From positions 1 through 52,665 of the forward strand of contig DHCC01000074.1 in the NCBI GenBank assembly GCA_002398875.1: DNA of 52,665 bases. Reading direction: 5' to 3'. Numbering within the stretch: the stretch's first letter is position 1; every line of letters starts with the position of its first letter. This DNA comes from Bacteroidales bacterium UBA4912. GTDB lineage: Bacteria > Bacteroidota > Bacteroidia > Bacteroidales > Dysgonomonadaceae. Positions 36,549 to 44,546 of this stretch are shown piece by piece. The translations under genes and the position numbers were made by a program. Below the pieces are notes generated by a model. The model ran no database searches, was not told where the DNA came from, and saw nothing but the letters and a program-made list of their open reading frames with translations.

Positions 36549-38258
36549 ATGCAAAAAGAAACCAAACTTACACCTGATATTATATTTGAAAGTAGTTGGG
36601 AAGTATGCAACAAAGTAGGAGGAATTTACACAGTGTTATCAACTCGTGCAAATTCTCTGCAAAAAACCCACAAAGATCAGATCTTCTTTATTGGACCGGA
36701 CATCTGGAAAGAACAAGAAAGCACATGGTTCATACCTGATGAAGAGTTATATGCCGAATGGCGAGATCAAGCATTTAAAAATCAAAACCTCGAAATACGT
36801 GCGGGAAGATGGGATATTCCCGGCCAACCAATAGTTTTTCTTGTAAAATTTGAACAGTTCCTTGGCCGTCAAAATGAACTATATGCCAGGATGTGGCAGG
36901 ATTATGGCGTTGATTCTATAGCTGCCTATGGCGATTACCATGAATCAACTATGTTTGCATACGCCACAGGAATTCTTATCGAAAACTTTTATCGGTTTCA
37001 TCATCTGGAGTCATATAATGTAGTTGCCCATTTCAATGAATGGATGCTTGGTGCAGGAGCACTTTACATCAAGAAGTTTGTTCCGAAAATTGCTACAATA
37101 TTTACTACTCACGCAACCTCAATTGGTAGATCAATAGCAGGTAATAATCTTCCTTTATACGGTCACTTGCATGAATATAACGGTGATCAGATGGCACGCC
37201 AACTGAACATGTCCGCCAAACATTCAATTGAAAAAAAAGTCGCATTAAATGTTGATTGCTTTACTACTGTTAGTGATATTACTGCTGAGGAGTGTGCACA
37301 GTTTTTGCAACGCAGTCCTGATGTTGTAACCCCTAACGGTTTCGAAAAAGATTTTATACCTATAGGGAATGAATATATCAGAAAACATAAAAAAGCAAGG
37401 AATTTACTAATTGAAGTAGCCGAGAAAACTCTGGGGCATTCTGTACACAGGGATGCATTGCTCGTTGGGATTAGTGGTAGATATGAATACAAAAATAAAG
37501 GAATTGATCTGTTCATTGATTCATTAAGACATTTGCAGTCGATGAAAGAGCTGACGCGCGACGTTATTGGTTTCATAATGGTACCTGCATGGATTAAAGG
37601 ACCACGAAAAGATCTACAATTACTTCTCAAAGATAAAACAAAGAATGGCAAGCAGGATAAGAAAGTTTTATCTGCAAGCATTTGTCCTTTTGTAACTCAT
37701 GAACTTATGGATCCTCATAATGATAAGATTGTAAATCATATTAAACATGCCGGATTCTGTAATGAACCAAAAAATAGGGTCAAAATTATATTCGTACCTT
37801 CATACCTTAATGGTGATGATGGTATTTTCAATCAAAACTATTACGATCTGTTAATAGGACTTGACATGTCTGTTTTTCCCTCTTATTACGAGCCTTGGGG
37901 ATATACTCCTCACGAAAGTGTAGCTTTTTCAATTCCTACAATAACTACCAACCTCTCAGGGTTTGGAGTGTGGGCAAAGAAAAAAGGAGACCGAAAGCCA
38001 GGTCTTAGTGATGGAATAGAAGTTATTAATCGTAACGACGATAATTATTCTGAAGTTTATGAAGAGATAGCATCTGTTATTTATGACTATACACTAAAAA
38101 GTAGTGAACAAATTGCTATATTAAAGGGAAGTGCTGCCGAACTGTCCGATAGAGCAGATTGGGCACATTTCATCAAATATTACTACGAGGCTTATGACAA
38201 AGCATTGCACAACTCATTTATAAGATTATCTAAACCTTATAAACTCAATTCAGATTAA
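36549..38258 (+). CDS. GT3-type (eukaryote-like) glycogen synthase
   Basis: A 569-residue glycosyltransferase of family GT3, the class of animal and yeast glycogen synthase, rather than bacterial GlgA (GT5). Seen: the N-terminal FESSWEVCNKVGGIYTVLSTR block with the KVGG nucleotide-binding loop (22-25), the TTHATSIGRSIAG stretch, and the C-terminal E-x7-E motif with E448 and E456 (YEPWGYTPHES). It is expected to elongate alpha-1,4-glucan from a nucleotide sugar, probably UDP-glucose. It lies 94 bp upstream of glycogen phosphorylase, so synthesis and breakdown are paired. Branching and ADP-glucose enzymes are not in the window. Confidence 0.9.
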   Translation: MQKETKLTPDIIFESSWEVCNKVGGIYTVLSTRANSLQKTHKDQIFFIGPDIWKEQESTWFIPDEELYAEWRDQAFKNQNLEIRAGRWDIPGQPIVFLVKFEQFLGRQNELYARMWQDYGVDSIAAYGDYHESTMFAYATGILIENFYRFHHLESYNVVAHFNEWMLGAGALYIKKFVPKIATIFTTHATSIGRSIAGNNLPLYGHLHEYNGDQMARQLNMSAKHSIEKKVALNVDCFTTVSDITAEECAQFLQRSPDVVTPNGFEKDFIPIGNEYIRKHKKARNLLIEVAEKTLGHSVHRDALLVGISGRYEYKNKGIDLFIDSLRHLQSMKELTRDVIGFIMVPAWIKGPRKDLQLLLKDKTKNGKQDKKVLSASICPFVTHELMDPHNDKIVNHIKHAGFCNEPKNRVKIIFVPSYLNGDDGIFNQNYYDLLIGLDMSVFPSYYEPWGYTPHESVAFSIPTITTNLSGFGVWAKKKGDRKPGLSDGIEVINRNDDNYSEVYEEIASVIYDYTLKSSEQIAILKGSAAELSDRADWAHFIKYYYEAYDKALHNSFIRLSKPYKLNSD

Positions 38259-38264
38259 ATTAAT

Positions 38265-38272
38265 TATCTTTG
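38265..38272 (+). promoter_or_regulatory. Putative -7 element of the phosphorylase gene
   Basis: TATCTTTG lies 7-14 bp after the glycogen synthase stop and 80 bp before the next ATG, suggesting the phosphorylase has its own promoter. No good -33 element is seen. Confidence 0.45.
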
Positions 38273-38324
38273 TTACGTTATTCTTTTATAATTAATAGGT
38301 TATCACCATCTATTAGAAAATAAA

Positions 38325-38348
38325 CAAATCAAATCAAATCAAATCAAA
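38325..38348 (+). repeat. CAAAT pentanucleotide tandem repeat in the phosphorylase leader
   Basis: Four complete CAAAT units plus CAAA, ending 4 bp before the ATG at 38353. The repeat lies in the untranslated leader between the promoter and start codon. Copy changes would shift leader length by 5 nt and could tune translation. Confidence 0.85.
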
Positions 38349-38352
38349 AGCT

Positions 38353-40917
38353 ATGATTATTAAATCAAGTTATTCAAATACTCCAGTATGGAGAGATATT
38401 CATGTACATGCAGTATTACCCCCCGAACTTCAGCCATTAGAAGAGATTGCTCATAATCTTTGGTGGGTCTGGAATGAAGAAGTAAAAGCAATATTAGAGA
38501 CTTTAGATCCAGATGAGTGGGAAGAAAGTGATAAGAACCCGGTTGTAATGTTACAAAATCTACGATCAGATGTAACAGAGAGATCGATAAAGAATACTGA
38601 ATTAGTAGAGCGTATACAAAAAGTTTATAATGATTATAAAGAGTATATGAACGTTCCATTTAATAGCGAACGTCCTAGTATTGCATACTTCAGTATGGAG
38701 TACGGTTTATCTCATGTATTAAAAATATATTCCGGAGGATTGGGTGTGCTTGCCGGCGATTATTTGAAGGAGGCTAGCGACAGCAGGGTAAATATGACAG
38801 CTGTAGGTTTTCTTTATAAATACGGCTATTTTACTCAAACCCTTTCCGTGGATGGGCAGCAGATTGCAAAATACGAAGCACAGAATTTTGGCAACCTTCC
38901 TATCAGTCAGATTATGAACGATGACGGTACTCCTATGATTTTGGAAGTCCCCTTTCACGACAGAATTATATACACGAATATTTGGAAGGTTTCCGTTGGG
39001 AGAATAAATCTTTATCTTATGGATACAGATTTAGATCTTAACAGCGATTTTGACCGTTCAATAACGCACCAGCTTTATGGTGGTGACTGGGAAAACAGAA
39101 TGAAGCAGGAATATTTACTCGGTATCGGTGGTATTTTACTTTTAAAAAAACTTGGCATTAAAAAGGATGTCTATCACATGAACGAAGGTCATGCTGCATT
39201 TATTAACGTACAGCGTCTTCGTGATTATGTTGTAGAAGAAAAACTTCCTTTCAATGTAGCACTTGAGATAGTACGAGCATCTTCATTATATACAGTTCAT
39301 ACTCCAGTTCCTGCAGGTCATGACTATTTCGATGAGGCACTAATTGGAAAATACATGACCCCGATAGTTCAGAAAATTGGCATACCATGGCAGCAGTTTA
39401 TGGATATGGGTCGCTCAAATCCGGGAACAAATGAGAAATTCTCAATGAGTGTATTTGCTTTAAATACAGCTCAGGAAGCTAATGGAGTAAGTAAACTGCA
39501 TGGGACAGTCTCACAAAAAATGTTCCAACCAGTGTGGAGTGGTTATTTCCCTGAAGAGCTGCATGTAGGCTACGTTACTAATGGTGTTCACCTTCCAAGT
39601 TGGGCAACATCATCTGTTAAAGAATTGTATGGCAAGCATTTCGGACCTGACTTCTTTAAAGATCAATCGAATCCGGAACTGTGGAAAAACATATACAATG
39701 TAAGTGATGATGAGCTTTGGTCATTACGAACTCATCTCAAACAAAAGCTTGTTGATTATATACAGGAGGAATTCAAAGAAGGCTGGCTTAAAAATCAAGC
39801 CGATCCTTCAAGAATAATGAATATACTGGAAGAGGTGAATCCTAACGCTTTACTGATTGGGTTCTCCCGAAGATTTGCAACCTATAAGCGAGCTCACCTT
39901 CTTTTTACCGATTTGGATAGATTATCCAGAATAGTAAACAATCCTAAGTATCCTGTTCAGTTTATATTTGCAGGTAAAGCACACCCTGCTGATGGTGGTG
40001 GTCAGGGACTTATCAAGCAAATTGTAGAAATTTCAAGGAGACCTGAGTTCTTAGGTAAGATTATATTCCTGGAAAATTATGATATGCGACTTGCAAAAAG
40101 GCTCGTTTCAGGAGTAGATATATGGCTCAACACTCCTACTCGCGCTCAGGAAGCATCGGGAACTTCAGGAGAAAAAGCTGAAATGAATGGTGTATTGAAC
40201 CTCTCTGTTCTTGACGGATGGTGGTATGAGGGTTATAAAGAAGGTGCAGGATGGGCTCTGACAGAGAAAAAAACATATGATAATCAGGATTTTCAGGATG
40301 AACTGGATGCTTCTACTATCTACTCTATGCTCGAGAATGAAATTATCCCACTTTATTATGCACACAACAGTAACGGTTTTTCTCATGAATGGATACAATA
40401 CATTAAGAAGTCAATGGCTTTGATTGCTCCTAAATGTACTACGAAGAGAATGATGGATGACTATTTCGATCGTTTCTATAATAAACTGGCAGATCGTTCA
40501 AAGGTATTACAGGCAAACAACTTTTCTAAAGCAAAAGAAATTGTGTCATGGAAAGAAGACACTGCAGCAAAGTGGAATTCATTTGAGGTTGTCAAACTCG
40601 ATTTCAATCCTAATCAGAAAATGAATATCAACAACGGAAAAAACGAAGTTTATGGCTCTGTTGTTATCAACAAGAAAGATCTGAAATGCGATATTGCAGT
40701 TGAGTGTGTAGTTGTAGATATAGACCACATGAATAATACACCTCAGTTTGTAGAATCTTATGAATTTGATCTGGTAAAGAGTGAGGGTAGTTTGCTCTAT
40801 TTTGAAACGGACAAAGCACTTAACGATCCCGGTACACATCAGTACGGATTACGTGTTTATCCAAAGAATGCCGACCTTCCACACAGAATGGACTTCGCTT
40901 ACATGAGGTGGATATAA
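38353..40917 (+). CDS. glgP: Alpha-glucan (glycogen/maltodextrin) phosphorylase, GT35
   Basis: An 854-residue phosphorylase that releases glucose-1-phosphate from alpha-1,4-glucans. It belongs to the shorter branch also found in Thermotoga and archaea: it opens with an N-terminal DUF3417-like segment (LPPELQPLEEIAHNLWWVWN), and the PLP lysine is K608 in GTSGEKAEMNG followed by NLSVLDGWW. An acidic Glu stands where most relatives have Met (SGMK). A C-terminal extension of about 120 residues looks beta-rich. It is probably co-regulated with the upstream glycogen synthase. A pentanucleotide repeat precedes the start, and a strong terminator follows. Confidence 0.92.
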   Translation: MIIKSSYSNTPVWRDIHVHAVLPPELQPLEEIAHNLWWVWNEEVKAILETLDPDEWEESDKNPVVMLQNLRSDVTERSIKNTELVERIQKVYNDYKEYMNVPFNSERPSIAYFSMEYGLSHVLKIYSGGLGVLAGDYLKEASDSRVNMTAVGFLYKYGYFTQTLSVDGQQIAKYEAQNFGNLPISQIMNDDGTPMILEVPFHDRIIYTNIWKVSVGRINLYLMDTDLDLNSDFDRSITHQLYGGDWENRMKQEYLLGIGGILLLKKLGIKKDVYHMNEGHAAFINVQRLRDYVVEEKLPFNVALEIVRASSLYTVHTPVPAGHDYFDEALIGKYMTPIVQKIGIPWQQFMDMGRSNPGTNEKFSMSVFALNTAQEANGVSKLHGTVSQKMFQPVWSGYFPEELHVGYVTNGVHLPSWATSSVKELYGKHFGPDFFKDQSNPELWKNIYNVSDDELWSLRTHLKQKLVDYIQEEFKEGWLKNQADPSRIMNILEEVNPNALLIGFSRRFATYKRAHLLFTDLDRLSRIVNNPKYPVQFIFAGKAHPADGGGQGLIKQIVEISRRPEFLGKIIFLENYDMRLAKRLVSGVDIWLNTPTRAQEASGTSGEKAEMNGVLNLSVLDGWWYEGYKEGAGWALTEKKTYDNQDFQDELDASTIYSMLENEIIPLYYAHNSNGFSHEWIQYIKKSMALIAPKCTTKRMMDDYFDRFYNKLADRSKVLQANNFSKAKEIVSWKEDTAAKWNSFEVVKLDFNPNQKMNINNGKNEVYGSVVINKKDLKCDIAVECVVVDIDHMNNTPQFVESYEFDLVKSEGSLLYFETDKALNDPGTHQYGLRVYPKNADLPHRMDFAYMRWI

Positions 40918-40943
40918 TTCTTTATTTTATATAATATAATGCG

Positions 40944-40976
40944 AAAAAGCGTCTCTCAAATGAAGACGCTTTTTTT
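40944..40976. terminator. Bidirectional intrinsic terminator after glgP
   Basis: An 11-bp perfect stem (40944-40954 with 40964-40974), a 9-nt loop and T-runs on both strands. It serves glgP and the convergent AraC-type gene. Confidence 0.88.
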
Positions 40977-41015
40977 ATAGAAAAAGATTGTGTTATGTAT
41001 AATTAAAAGGTAGAG

Positions 41016-41489
41016 TTAGATAGCATCCAATAATCTGCTTTTATGCGGTGAGGTTCCAAATCGTTTGCTATACAGATTCACTAAATGTGACACACTCTTG
41101 AAGTCATACATTTTTGCAATTTCTGTAATACTCATATCTGAATTTAATACCAGAGACTGAATTTCCTCCATTTTACGGTCAAGCATCCACTGATAAGGAG
41201 TCTGCCCAAAGCTCTTCTTAAAATGGCGTGTAAAGGTTCTCACGCAGTCGTAGTTGCATAATTCTGCTAATTCAGTGACATTTTTTGTTGACATGTAGTT
41301 CTTAAGAACTTTATCTTCAAATGTCTTTGATTTTGTTGAGTGAGGAATAAGTTTAACAAGTACTATTTCTTTTTCTGAGGATGACTTAACTTTACTTGTC
41401 AATCCATCTGAAAATGTGAAAGTACACGACTCAACGTCAGTAAGCAAATATTTGCGAACTTTATTTAGATTTTTATTTTCTGTTTCCAT
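41016..41489 (-). CDS. Short AraC-family transcriptional regulator
   Basis: A 157-residue protein (start at METENKNL) made mostly of an AraC-type DNA-binding domain. Two helix-turn-helix units are visible: VTELAELCNYDCVRTFTRHFKKSFG and SITEIAKMYDFKSVSHLVNLYSKRFG (roughly residues 75-150). Only about 65 residues precede them, too few for the usual cupin-like sensor domain. An earlier in-frame ATG at 41531 is possible but would overlap the upstream gene by 59 bp; the chosen start overlaps it by 17 bp. That overlap means it is translated from the same transcript as the DUF3244-like gene. Its targets are unknown. Confidence 0.75.
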   Translation of the reverse strand: METENKNLNKVRKYLLTDVESCTFTFSDGLTSKVKSSSEKEIVLVKLIPHSTKSKTFEDKVLKNYMSTKNVTELAELCNYDCVRTFTRHFKKSFGQTPYQWMLDRKMEEIQSLVLNSDMSITEIAKMYDFKSVSHLVNLYSKRFGTSPHKSRLLDAI

Positions 41490-41910
41490 ATTTTCCTTTA
41501 TAAATAGTTCCTGAATATATAGAATCTCCAAGTGTCAGTCTAATTCTGTATTCACCTGCTCCCAGTCCTGAAAGGCTTATTACATCCATTCCCATATCAT
41601 ATACCTCGAAAAAGTGTACTTTACTTCCTTTATCTCCGTATATTTCCACTATCGCAGTTCCACGGTAATTTTGTACCGAAACAGTAACCATGTTATTACC
41701 CATTTGTGCTTCTACTACCGGTTCAACTGCAATTGCGAAAGATTGAATTCCGAATGTGCTTCTTGCCACTCTTGTTGTTCCACCCTCTTTGCTAAGAGCA
41801 ACATGATCTTCCCAGTCATCCTGTACTTTATTGCTATTTTCTATAGTAGCCGGAAATACAAGAACGGTACATACAGTCATCAAGAATAACATTAAACTTG
41901 TTTTTTTCAT
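41473..41910 (-). CDS. Secreted DUF3244-like small protein
   Basis: A 145-residue protein with a clear Sec signal peptide (MKKTSLMLFLMTVCTVLVFPA) and a C-terminal beta-sandwich-like domain (about 75-140) with the alternating pattern of DUF3244 (VTVSVQNYRGTAIVEIYG, then LGAGEYRIRLTLGD). The domain is common in Bacteroidota periplasmic or surface proteins, without known function. An ATG four codons earlier (41922) is less likely. It overlaps the AraC-type regulator by 17 bp. Family assignment is by sequence style, moderately sure. Confidence 0.6.
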   Translation of the reverse strand: MKKTSLMLFLMTVCTVLVFPATIENSNKVQDDWEDHVALSKEGGTTRVARSTFGIQSFAIAVEPVVEAQMGNNMVTVSVQNYRGTAIVEIYGDKGSKVHFFEVYDMGMDVISLSGLGAGEYRIRLTLGDSIYSGTIYKGKYGNRK

Positions 41911-41959
41911 TTTATTGTACATTTATTTCGTTAAAGATTATTGTTAGAGATTACTGACA

Positions 41960-41990
41960 CAAATTAACTCACTAAAGACATCAAAAACAA
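41960..41990 (-). promoter_or_regulatory. Putative promoter of the DUF3244-AraC operon
   Basis: On the minus strand, TTG at 41990-41988 and TTAATTTG at 41967-41960, with a 20-nt spacer. The -7 element has one deviation from TAnnTTTG. It predicts a leader of about 40 nt. Confidence 0.4.
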
Positions 41991-42082
41991 TACCCTCCGG
42001 ATTTTTTAACGGCGTTATACAGCCTTAACTATTGACTATCTGCACTTTAACAGTGTCTTTTTTAACACGAATTAATGCCGAT

Positions 42083-43759
42083 TTAATCATTAAAAATTGA
42101 AATATCAAGATCATTTTCTATCATTTTCTTCTTTAACTGTGACTTTCTAACCCTTATACTTTCTACAGTAGTATTCATAAAAGTGGCTAACTGACGATTA
42201 TCAGCATCGCAGGAAAGAAGCATAAGTATCATCTTTTCATTTTCATTTAACACCCCTTTTTCATCTTTCAAGTGAGTATAGCTTAAAAATGTTTCATCGT
42301 CCGGAGAGAGTGTCTTATTTATATCTCGAAGATCAGTATCCGTATTTTTGAGAATTTGCTGCATTTCTTTATAAACCTTGGGTTGTGATGAAACATACTT
42401 TTGTGTAAGCTTCTCAAATTCTCCCTGAAGAAAAGTTAGCCTATCTGAAATATTACTATATAAAAGCAGCAACCATTTACGCTTACCCTCTTCCATTCTC
42501 ATCAAAACAGCCTGCATCTCCTGGTGTTTCATCTTATTTTCTGCCTGTAACAGCTTCATCTGCGTAGCTCGTCTAACTTTCTGTGCATACACTAATATGA
42601 ATATTAGTACAATAATTAACAACAATGCACCTATTACAATCCTAAGACTCTGCTGACGTACCCTTAACGCCTCATTCTCCGCCTCTGTCAGGTCATATCT
42701 CTTTTCAAGCTCTGCTATTTGAGTATCTAGTCGTCCGGAAATAGATTTTTTATAAGCTTCAGAAGCTTTTTTTCTATAATCATTTGCATAAACGAAATTT
42801 TTCTGATGTTCAGCAATGTTTGCTACATTTTCAAAATACATGTGATTATATACATAAGAGGTATCCTCAATTATGTCAATTGCCATTTGTGCATATAACA
42901 TCGCACTGTCAAGCAGTTCAAGACCCACATATCTGTTCGAAATGTTATAATATACTCTCGACAAATCAATTTTCTCATCCTGAGTCGTGTATAGTGATAA
43001 TTTAGCTTTCTCCCTATCCAGAGCCGTTAAAGGGTCACCTGTTATATCATAATAAAAAGATTGAGCGTTTAAAATAAAATAATCCTTACCAGTCAATTTA
43101 TTATAAAACCCCGAAAGTGAGTCCAAATATTGTTTACCTTTATCTACATTCTTTTGCTGCATCTCGTTCCAGAAATGTGCTACGTAAGTATCAAACAGGT
43201 GAATGGAATCTTTCTCCAGGTGAGCATACTTAAGTGTTTTATTGAAATGATGGTTAGCAGAATGATAATTTCTATTATTATAGTGGATATTACCAAGAAA
43301 AAAATTAATAAAATATCCTAGTGAAGGATCTGGCTCAGACATTAAGTTTAATAATCTGTCGGCCTCTCTTAAGGGTTCATAAACAGTACTATCCCTTACT
43401 CCCAAACGGGTACGCACAATACCCTGATAAGCAAGAGACCTGATCAGATTGGGGTTTTTTGGATCATGTGTCTGATAATAATTCGTAATAGTATTAATAA
43501 GAGAGTCACTCGTAAAGTTTACATAGGTCTTATCGTCCGAAATTACTTTTAGAAGATTGTAATAAGCTCTATTCGACCTGTTCAAATCATCCACTTCAAT
43601 AGTTTTTAAACTATCTGACACAATCTGCGGTATGCTGTCTATTATACTGTCCCAGTAAGACAAAGTCATGAATGTTTTCATGTCTTCCGCTTTTTTGGAA
43701 CAAGAACTTACTAATAGTATTACTATCAGGAACGATATAATAAACCGAACTAACTGCAT
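42083..43759 (-). CDS. Membrane-bound TPR sensor with C-terminal helix-turn-helix
   Basis: A 558-residue protein. The N-terminus has a hydrophobic signal with a lipobox-like LVSSC (Cys20). Residues about 60-340 are helical and contain degenerate tetratricopeptide repeats (GNIHYNNRNYHSANHHFNKTLKYA; YVGLELLDSAMLYAQMAIDI). About 345-370 is a coiled coil, 373-393 a transmembrane helix, 395-425 a second coiled coil, and about 504-546 a LuxR/GerE-like helix-turn-helix ending VRVRK-type. The layout resembles the Bacteroidota family of TPR regulators (DUF6377-like): a periplasmic sensor and a cytoplasmic DNA-binding end. It lies upstream of the DUF3244-AraC pair on the same strand, with a 172-bp gap to the downstream start. 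Its ligand is unknown. Confidence 0.75.
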   Translation of the reverse strand: MQLVRFIISFLIVILLVSSCSKKAEDMKTFMTLSYWDSIIDSIPQIVSDSLKTIEVDDLNRSNRAYYNLLKVISDDKTYVNFTSDSLINTITNYYQTHDPKNPNLIRSLAYQGIVRTRLGVRDSTVYEPLREADRLLNLMSEPDPSLGYFINFFLGNIHYNNRNYHSANHHFNKTLKYAHLEKDSIHLFDTYVAHFWNEMQQKNVDKGKQYLDSLSGFYNKLTGKDYFILNAQSFYYDITGDPLTALDREKAKLSLYTTQDEKIDLSRVYYNISNRYVGLELLDSAMLYAQMAIDIIEDTSYVYNHMYFENVANIAEHQKNFVYANDYRKKASEAYKKSISGRLDTQIAELEKRYDLTEAENEALRVRQQSLRIVIGALLLIIVLIFILVYAQKVRRATQMKLLQAENKMKHQEMQAVLMRMEEGKRKWLLLLYSNISDRLTFLQGEFEKLTQKYVSSQPKVYKEMQQILKNTDTDLRDINKTLSPDDETFLSYTHLKDEKGVLNENEKMILMLLSCDADNRQLATFMNTTVESIRVRKSQLKKKMIENDLDISIFND

Positions 43760-43785
43760 TAACTTCTTACTTAATCTAGATAATA

Positions 43786-43793
43786 CAAATTTA
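43786..43793 (-). promoter_or_regulatory. Putative -7 element of the TPR-HTH gene
   Basis: Reads TAAATTTG on the minus strand, 27 bp upstream of the ATG at 43759. The -33 element is weak. Confidence 0.35.
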
Positions 43794-43868
43794 CAACATT
43801 ATATCTTTCAAAAGTTGAATATTTCCCAAAATTGTTTACGTACACAACATTTTTTTATAAAGCTAATG

Positions 43869-43909
43869 CTATTACTATTTAGTAGTATTTTATACATATT
43901 GAGTAATAG
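43869..43909. repeat. Inverted repeat upstream of the flavodoxin promoter
   Basis: CTATTACT (43869-43876) and AGTAATAG (43902-43909) are perfect 8-bp complements separated by 25 bp. The interval contains a smaller dyad TACTA/TAGTA. It lies 13 bp upstream of the flavodoxin -33 element and could be an operator. Confidence 0.35.
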
Positions 43910-43921
43910 AGTATAATATTA

Positions 43922-43951
43922 TTGACATTTTTGAAACTTATGCTATCTTTG
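43922..43951 (+). promoter_or_regulatory. Promoter of the flavodoxin gene
   Basis: A TTG -33 element at 43922-43924, a 19-nt spacer and the perfect -7 element TATCTTTG at 43944-43951. It predicts a leader of about 43 nt. Confidence 0.7.
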
Positions 43952-44000
43952 CGATTAACATTTAAAAATCACAGATTAGAAATCCTAAAACATTAAACAG

Positions 44001-44507
44001 ATGAAGTCTATAGCAATCATTTACGGATCAAGCACAGAACACACAAAAAATGCAGCAGAGAAAATAGCCGAATTACTTGCAGATTATTCACCCACTTTGG
44101 TTGATATTTACGATGGTGATGAGGAACCGTTTAAAACTAACGACGTACTAATATTGGGGGCTTCCACTTGGGGTGTACAGGATTTGCAGGATGACTGGAA
44201 TGACTTCTATCCTAAACTAGAGCAGATGGATCTCTCCGGAAAAACAGTTGCGCTTTTTGGAATGGGAGATGCTTCAATATATCCCAGCTCATTTGTCGAT
44301 GCCATCGGCATCCTTTACGAGATATTAATTAAACGAGGCGCTAAAGTAATTGGTCAAGTTTCACCTGAGGGATACGACTTTGAATACTCAAGAGCATTAG
44401 TAGATGATAAGTTCGTCGGGTTACCATTGGATGACGACTATGAGCCTGAGCTTACAGAAGAGCGTATCGTCAACTGGGTGGAACAGCTTAAACCACACCT
44501 GTCCTGA
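44001..44507 (+). CDS. fldA: Flavodoxin
   Basis: A 168-residue long-chain flavodoxin. The FMN phosphate loop is at about 9-15 (GSSTEHT). The isoalloxazine loops are at about 54-58 (ASTWG) and 86-98 (FGMGDASIYPSSF). It is a cytosolic single-electron carrier that can replace ferredoxin, often under low iron. It is monocistronic with its own promoter, and converges with the GH13 gene (39-bp gap). No Fur box was recognised. Confidence 0.93.
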   Translation: MKSIAIIYGSSTEHTKNAAEKIAELLADYSPTLVDIYDGDEEPFKTNDVLILGASTWGVQDLQDDWNDFYPKLEQMDLSGKTVALFGMGDASIYPSSFVDAIGILYEILIKRGAKVIGQVSPEGYDFEYSRALVDDKFVGLPLDDDYEPELTEERIVNWVEQLKPHLS

Positions 44508-44546
44508 ACGGCTTCAGCTTAACTGAACTACTTCATATCACCGGAT

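Noticed and set aside
36483..36554. 24-codon N-terminal extension of mfd
   Set aside because: It would cover the predicted mfd and glgA promoters; the internal ATG gives a normal start 14 bp after a -7 element.
44513..44527. Terminator between flavodoxin and the convergent GH13 gene
   Set aside because: The only dyad is a 5-bp stem without a T-tract, too weak to call.
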